The notes beneath the pieces were generated by a model. That model had not been told where the DNA came from. It saw nothing but the letters and a program-made list of their open reading frames with translations, and ran no database searches. Source: Chloroflexota bacterium (GTDB taxonomy: Bacteria > Chloroflexota > Anaerolineae > UBA3071). Taken from it: a stretch of DNA of 8,407 nucleotides. The DNA lies in assembly GCA_014383605.1 (NCBI GenBank), contig JACNHM010000150.1, positions 1-8,407 on the forward strand. The letters are read 5' to 3'. Of the stretch, positions 5,163 through 8,407 are shown piece after piece; positions within the stretch are counted from its first letter, which is position 1; each line of letters starts with the position of its first letter. The position numbers and the translations under genes were made by a program.

Positions 5163-6895
5163 TACACGCCCGCATCATCCCCGTGTTGAGCCGCTTTTGG
5201 TCATTGATCTTGTGCTCATTGTTCATTGTTCATTGTTCATTGTTTATTGTCTTTGCCCAGCCTCCGGTGCCACATCCCCAGGAAGAGGGTGGCATATCCT
5301 ATGAGGATTGCGTGGTTTGCCACCGCACGGGCGAAGAGGGCGCTCCGTTGCTGGCCGCCGACCACGCCCAGCACGAGAACGCCGACTGCCGCGTGTGCCA
5401 CGGCACCACCGGGATGCTGGAGGCTACTAACATCTCGCACCCCGTCGCCGGGTGGGAGGACTGCCGCGGCTGTCACGACCGGTGGGACGGCAAGGACATT
5501 GAAATCCCCAACCTGGCCGACTCCGACTACGATCACACCATCTACGAAAGCAACACCTGCGTGAGCTGTCATCCCATGGCGGCCCGCTACTACGAGGGGA
5601 TGCCACCGGTCTCCTGTGGCGTCTGCCACCTGGAAAGCGCTGCCGCGGAGACGATCCACAACGGCCCGGAGAATTGGGTAGACTGTGTGGATTGTCACCA
5701 GGCGGCCGGCAATTACCCGCACGATTCGGAGCGAATTCACTCGCGGAACGAGGACTGTATGTCCTGCCACCACGAGCGGGAGGGCCACTGGACGTCGGAC
5801 AAGCCCGACGAGCGGTACAGCCTCGTCGGGCATATCGCCGAAGGGGACCCGCACGCGTGGGTGGACTGTTCTGCCTGCCACCTGCAGGTCGCCACCGTTG
5901 AGCGCAACCCGGTCACCAACCGCGTCCAGGTCGTCCTCCCCGAGACGGAGGAGGGCGTTCCTCCAGATAACCCGGAACTGGCGGTGATCGGCAAGGAAGT
6001 GGATTGCCAGCGTTGTCACGTCTCGGATAACACGGTCGCCGCACCAGCGGCGGAACTGCCGCCGCGCAGTCTCCTCTGCCTGGCCTGCCATGATGGTTCG
6101 CCCGTCGTCCAGGACGGCCTATCCTGGGCCGGGATTGGCATCTTTGGCCTGGGCATGTTGATGGTCGCCTCCATCTGGTTGCGAGGATCGGTCGGTGGGC
6201 AGCAGGGCCTGTCCCTCCCGACGCGCATCTGGCGCATCTTCGTCGCCATCCTTGACCTCATCACTACGCCGCGCCTTTTCGTCCTCATCTGGTCGTTCAT
6301 CGTGGACGGGGTGCTGCACAGGAAACTGTTCCGCAAAAGCAAGCTCCGCTGGCTGACGCACGCTTGTATGTTCCTGGGGATGGCGGCCCGCATGGCGCTG
6401 GGCGTCTTTACCTGGCTCATGGCGCTGCTGGCGCCCACCGCTCCGCTCACTCAGACCCTGGTCAACAAGAACTCGCCCGTCATCGCCCTCATCTATGACG
6501 GCCTGGGGTTGCTAGTCATCCTGGGCGCAGTCCTGGCCATCGTCCGGCGCTACGTCGTCAAGGACAAGCAACTCATCACCGGAGGGCAGGACACCGTTGC
6601 CATTGCCTTGATAGGCGCTATCTTCTTGATGGGCTTTGTCGTAGAAGGCGCACGCATCTTGACCACGAATCTCCGGCCTGGTCTGGCCGTCTTTTCCTCC
6701 GCTGGCTATCTCCTCTCTCTGGCGCTGGGGCTGATCCCGGCCAACTGGGGAGTGATCTATGGTTGGTTGTGGTACATCCACGCCGGCCTGGTGGCTGCGC
6801 TGGTCGCCTACCTGCCGTTCGGCAAGTTTATCCACATCCTGATCGCCCCCATTGTGGCGGCCTTCAATTCAGCCCTTAAAGCGAGGGTAACGTAG
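5117..6895 (+). CDS. Decaheme cytochrome c fused to a NarI/HdrE/DsrM-type cytochrome b domain
   Basis: This 592-residue protein has two parts. Residues 1-47 are a long signal peptide (core about 29-45, likely cut at VFA-Q). Residues 48-330 carry ten CxxCH heme c sites, starting at Cys 65, 91, 116, 148, 167, 190, 214, 251, 297 and 321, with many extra His as possible sixth ligands. From about 337 there are roughly six or seven hydrophobic segments resembling the nitrate-reductase-gamma family. His401, His415, His555 and His573 are candidate heme b ligands; the 555-573 spacing of 18 equals that of the second NarI ligand pair. Such b subunits pass electrons between quinone and a partner. The partner is probably the HdrD-like protein encoded immediately downstream, as in HdrED and DsrMK, while the heme c domain sits outside the membrane as DsrJ does. 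The start is ATG 5117 after GAGAGGA (5099-5105). A GTG at 5183 would give a more usual 25-residue signal peptide but has no ribosome site. The substrate of the heme c head is unknown. Confidence 0.88.
   Translation: MKPIYQSTNLPIYQPIHARIIPVLSRFWSLILCSLFIVHCSLFIVFAQPPVPHPQEEGGISYEDCVVCHRTGEEGAPLLAADHAQHENADCRVCHGTTGMLEATNISHPVAGWEDCRGCHDRWDGKDIEIPNLADSDYDHTIYESNTCVSCHPMAARYYEGMPPVSCGVCHLESAAAETIHNGPENWVDCVDCHQAAGNYPHDSERIHSRNEDCMSCHHEREGHWTSDKPDERYSLVGHIAEGDPHAWVDCSACHLQVATVERNPVTNRVQVVLPETEEGVPPDNPELAVIGKEVDCQRCHVSDNTVAAPAAELPPRSLLCLACHDGSPVVQDGLSWAGIGIFGLGMLMVASIWLRGSVGGQQGLSLPTRIWRIFVAILDLITTPRLFVLIWSFIVDGVLHRKLFRKSKLRWLTHACMFLGMAARMALGVFTWLMALLAPTAPLTQTLVNKNSPVIALIYDGLGLLVILGAVLAIVRRYVVKDKQLITGGQDTVAIALIGAIFLMGFVVEGARILTTNLRPGLAVFSSAGYLLSLALGLIPANWGVIYGWLWYIHAGLVAALVAYLPFGKFIHILIAPIVAAFNSALKARVT
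5217..5251 (+). repeat. CATTGTT heptamer tandem repeat encoding the signal-peptide core
   Basis: Four perfect CATTGTT units (5217-5223, 5224-5230, 5231-5237, 5238-5244) and one variant TATTGTC (5245-5251) lie in the cytochrome gene. They encode the duplicated heptapeptide pattern SLFIVHC/SLFIVFA (residues 34-47), that is, the hydrophobic core and cleavage site of the signal peptide. A one-unit change is a 7-nt frameshift. Confidence 0.85.
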
Positions 6896-8119
6896 ATGCC
6901 CAAGACGGTTGAAGCAACCCGGTTCAGTTTCCGACAGTTGTTAGAGTTGGATGCCTGCACCCGCTGCGGCGAGTGCGTCAAATGGTGCCCCACTTTCACA
7001 GAGAAGCAGGAACTGGACGAGATCACCCCGCTGCGCAAGATCGAGCGCACGCGTTCCTTTCTGAGAGCGCAGGCGCTAGGGCCGTTGGGCCGTCTGTTCG
7101 GTTACCAGCGCGCTACTGAGGAGACGCTCCAGATGTTCTCCGCAGGCACCTATGACTGCACCCTCTGCGGGCGCTGTGCTGTCGTCTGCCCGGTCAACAT
7201 AGACACCCGCTCTCTGTGGATCGCCATGCGCGAGCAGTTGGTGGACATGGAGTACCATCCCGAGATCATGAACACCATGCGGGACGCCATCTCCGGCTCC
7301 TACAACATCTCCGGCGATGCCAACGAAGACCGCCTCATCTGGAGCGAGAACCTGCCTACCATCCCCGAAGGGGTGAAGGGCAAGGAGCAAGCGGAGGTGG
7401 TGTACTTCGTCGGCTGCGTGTCCTCGTTCTACCCGCAGAGCTACAGCATTCCGCAGAGCTTCGTGGAGATCCTGGACAAGGCCAAGGTGGACTTCCTCAC
7501 CATGGGCGAAGCGGAGCAATGCTGCGGCTTCCCGCTGATCGTCGCCGGCATGGGCGACAGCGCACGGGCGCTGGTGCAGCACAACGTCGAGGCCGTGCGC
7601 AAGACGGGGGCCAAGACGCTGGTGGCCTCCTGTCCCTCCTGCTATCACACCTGGCACAGCGACTACCCGCGCCTCATCGGCGAGCCGCTGGGCTTCCAGG
7701 TGCTGCACAGCACGGAGTTCCTGCGCGACGTGATCACTGATGGGCGCATCAGGCTGGGCAGCTTCGGCCAGCCGGTCACCTATCACGACCCCTGCGACCT
7801 GGGCCGCAGCAGTGGCATCTACGACGCGCCGCGCCAGATCATCGGCGCCATTCCCGACGTTGAGTTCGCCGAGATGAAGGAGACGCGGGAGTATTCGCTC
7901 TGTTGCGGCGGCGGCGGCGACGTGGAGATGGCCGACAGTGACCTTTCGGCCAGCGTGGCGCGCCGCCGGCTGGAGCAGGCGCAGGCCACGGAAGCCAAGG
8001 TCATCCTTTCCGCCTGCCAGCAGTGCGTGCGCACGCTGGCCGGGGCGGCGCGCCGCGAGAAGATTCGCATCCGGAGTATGGACATCGTGGAACTGGTGGC
8101 CAAGGTGATCGAGGCATGA
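6896..8119 (+). CDS. HdrD/DsrK-like iron-sulfur protein, two 4Fe-4S and two CCG domains
   Basis: This 407-residue protein lacks a signal peptide and is probably cytoplasmic at the membrane. The N-terminal HdrC-like part has two [4Fe-4S] motifs: Cys21/24/27/31 and Cys88/91/94/98. The HdrB-like part has two complete CCG motifs: Cys174-x34-Cys209-Cys210-x35-Cys246-x2-Cys249, and Cys300-x35-Cys336-Cys337-x36-Cys374-x2-Cys377. In HdrB such motifs hold noncubane [4Fe-4S] clusters that split or form a disulfide. The protein is thus an HdrC-HdrB fusion equivalent to HdrD. The ATG directly follows the TAG of the cytochrome gene, with GAGGG at 6883-6887, so the two are translationally coupled. That mirrors the HdrE-HdrD and DsrM-DsrK pairings. 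Relatives with the same domains include GlcF, GlpC and LutA, but those sit with flavin dehydrogenases, which are absent here. The substrate is unproven; the neighbouring lipoyl protein is the obvious dithiol/disulfide candidate. Confidence 0.9.
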   Translation: MPKTVEATRFSFRQLLELDACTRCGECVKWCPTFTEKQELDEITPLRKIERTRSFLRAQALGPLGRLFGYQRATEETLQMFSAGTYDCTLCGRCAVVCPVNIDTRSLWIAMREQLVDMEYHPEIMNTMRDAISGSYNISGDANEDRLIWSENLPTIPEGVKGKEQAEVVYFVGCVSSFYPQSYSIPQSFVEILDKAKVDFLTMGEAEQCCGFPLIVAGMGDSARALVQHNVEAVRKTGAKTLVASCPSCYHTWHSDYPRLIGEPLGFQVLHSTEFLRDVITDGRIRLGSFGQPVTYHDPCDLGRSSGIYDAPRQIIGAIPDVEFAEMKETREYSLCCGGGGDVEMADSDLSASVARRRLEQAQATEAKVILSACQQCVRTLAGAARREKIRIRSMDIVELVAKVIEA

Positions 8120-8126
8120 CAGGATC

Positions 8127-8150
8127 ATAGACGTCAGAGGATACGTCTGT
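8127..8150 (+). other. Hairpin downstream of the HdrD-like gene
   Basis: AGACGT (8129-8134) pairs with ACGTCT (8143-8148), extended by a wobble and an A-T pair to about 8 bp with an 8-nt loop. It begins 8 nt after the stop at 8117-8119. No T-tract follows, so termination is uncertain; RNA processing or 3'-end protection is equally possible. Confidence 0.35.
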
Positions 8151-8175
8151 CTGGCGACGCGCCCTCCTTCCACGA

Positions 8176-8200
8176 ATGCGAACTAACTGCACATTCGCAT
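8176..8200 (+). other. Inverted repeat in the leader of the lipoate-ligase gene
   Basis: ATGCGAA (8176-8182) and TTCGCAT (8194-8200) form a perfect 7-bp stem with an 11-nt loop. It may be an operator or an RNA hairpin. A CCTGTCTA/CCTGTCTG octamer pair follows at 8219-8234. The rest of the 157-nt gap (8120-8276) shows no gene. There is a TTGACG at 8239-8244 but no matching -10 at usual spacing, so I cannot assign a promoter here. Confidence 0.35.
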
Positions 8201-8263
8201 GTCGCTCCACGTAGCCCACCTGTCTACCTGTCTGCTCATTGACGTGGCAATAACTCTCAATTC

Positions 8264-8270
8264 AGGAGGT
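8264..8270 (+). promoter_or_regulatory. Ribosome binding site of the lipoate-ligase-family gene
   Basis: AGGAGGT, a full anti-Shine-Dalgarno match, sits 6 nt before the TTG at 8277. No ATG or GTG follows in that frame nearby, so this site defines the unusual TTG start. Confidence 0.75.
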
Positions 8271-8276
8271 CCTTCC

Positions 8277-8407
8277 TTGAAACTCTACCGTCTCAACACC
8301 GTTTCGTGGCAAGATTCCCAACTTCTTTACCATGCCCTCCCCCGTCTGGGCCGCGAAGGGTTGATTCTGCTATCTCCGGCCACGCCCTACGTCTGCATCG
8401 GCTACTT
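8277..8407 (+). CDS. Lipoate-protein ligase / octanoyltransferase family protein, N-terminal fragment
   Basis: The gene starts at TTG 8277 and stays open to the right edge, so only about 43 residues are visible. They read KLYRLNTVSWQDSQLLYHAL, then a Leu-rich strand, then SPATPYVCIGY. This fits the opening of the BPL/LplA/LipB fold: an R-L-x-x beta strand, a helix where ligases have the xNMAxDEAL segment, and a strand ending in the P-x-V-x-I/L-G-Y lipoate-binding turn. The NMA-D motif itself is replaced by DSQLLYHAL, so this is a divergent member rather than housekeeping LplA. In the family these enzymes attach lipoate or octanoate to the lysine of lipoyl domains; the natural client here is the GcvH-like protein at the other end of the cluster. 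The fragment is short, so ligase versus octanoyltransferase cannot be decided. Confidence 0.65.
   Translation, partial: MKLYRLNTVSWQDSQLLYHALPRLGREGLILLSPATPYVCIGY

Noticed and set aside
7076..8173. Minus-strand open frame across the HdrD-like gene
   Set aside because: The sense strand carries all sixteen-plus cluster cysteines in canonical spacing, and the antisense product is featureless.
8239..8262. Promoter for the lipoate-ligase-family gene from TTGACG at 8239-8244
   Set aside because: No -10-like hexamer occurs at 15-19 nt spacing, and the expected region overlaps the Shine-Dalgarno site.

Overview
The window holds one gene cluster, entirely on the + strand. It encodes a membrane-bound electron-transfer system with lipoate genes at both ends. 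The order is: a lipoyl-carrier protein of the GcvH family; a Tat-exported molybdopterin-oxidoreductase-family subunit; a four-cluster 4Fe-4S ferredoxin subunit; an NrfD/PsrC-family membrane subunit; a decaheme cytochrome c fused to a NarI/HdrE/DsrM-type cytochrome b domain; an HdrD/DsrK-like iron-sulfur protein with two complete CCG motifs; and, cut by the right edge, the N-terminus of a lipoate-protein-ligase-family protein that starts with TTG.

The organism is probably an uncultured or deep-branching bacterium, and Chloroflexota (Anaerolineae-like) is my best guess. The reasons are high GC in the coding regions, intergenic DNA full of degenerate 7-8 nt tandem repeats, and a redox-complex style (ActB/ActC/Qrc-like subunits) familiar from that phylum. 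This assignment is inference; the window has no rRNA or other phylogenetic marker.

Layout. Positions 1-137 carry a good sigma70-type promoter (-35 at 33-38, 17-nt spacer, -10 at 56-61) and a leader of about 70 nt. The lipoyl protein (138-572) is followed by a hairpin and heptamer-repeat region (571-640) that may attenuate transcription. The Mo-family subunit (660-2951) is followed by a short gap with two GC-rich hairpins. The FeS subunit (3039-3737), NrfD subunit (3740-5041), cytochrome c/b fusion (5117-6895) and HdrD-like protein (6896-8119) are tightly packed. The junction between NrfD and the cytochrome is built of 8-nt and 7-nt tandem repeats, and these also encode the cytochrome's signal peptide. 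A 157-nt gap with two hairpins precedes the ligase-family gene (8277 to the right edge).

How the genes may work together (inference). The Mo-family/FeS/NrfD trio resembles Qrc, alternative complex III and polysulfide-reductase modules, which exchange electrons with quinone. The cytochrome-c/b fusion plus HdrD-like protein resembles DsrMK(J) and HdrDE, which link a cytoplasmic thiol/disulfide site to membrane hemes. Placing a GcvH-like protein and a lipoate-ligase-family gene beside an HdrD-like disulfide enzyme suggests that protein-bound lipoamide is the dithiol/disulfide substrate. Lipoate-binding proteins are used in a related way in the sHdr sulfur-oxidation pathway. The cluster would then be a transmembrane lipoyl-protein:quinone/cytochrome oxidoreductase. 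No glycine-cleavage gene (gcvT/gcvP) is visible in the window.
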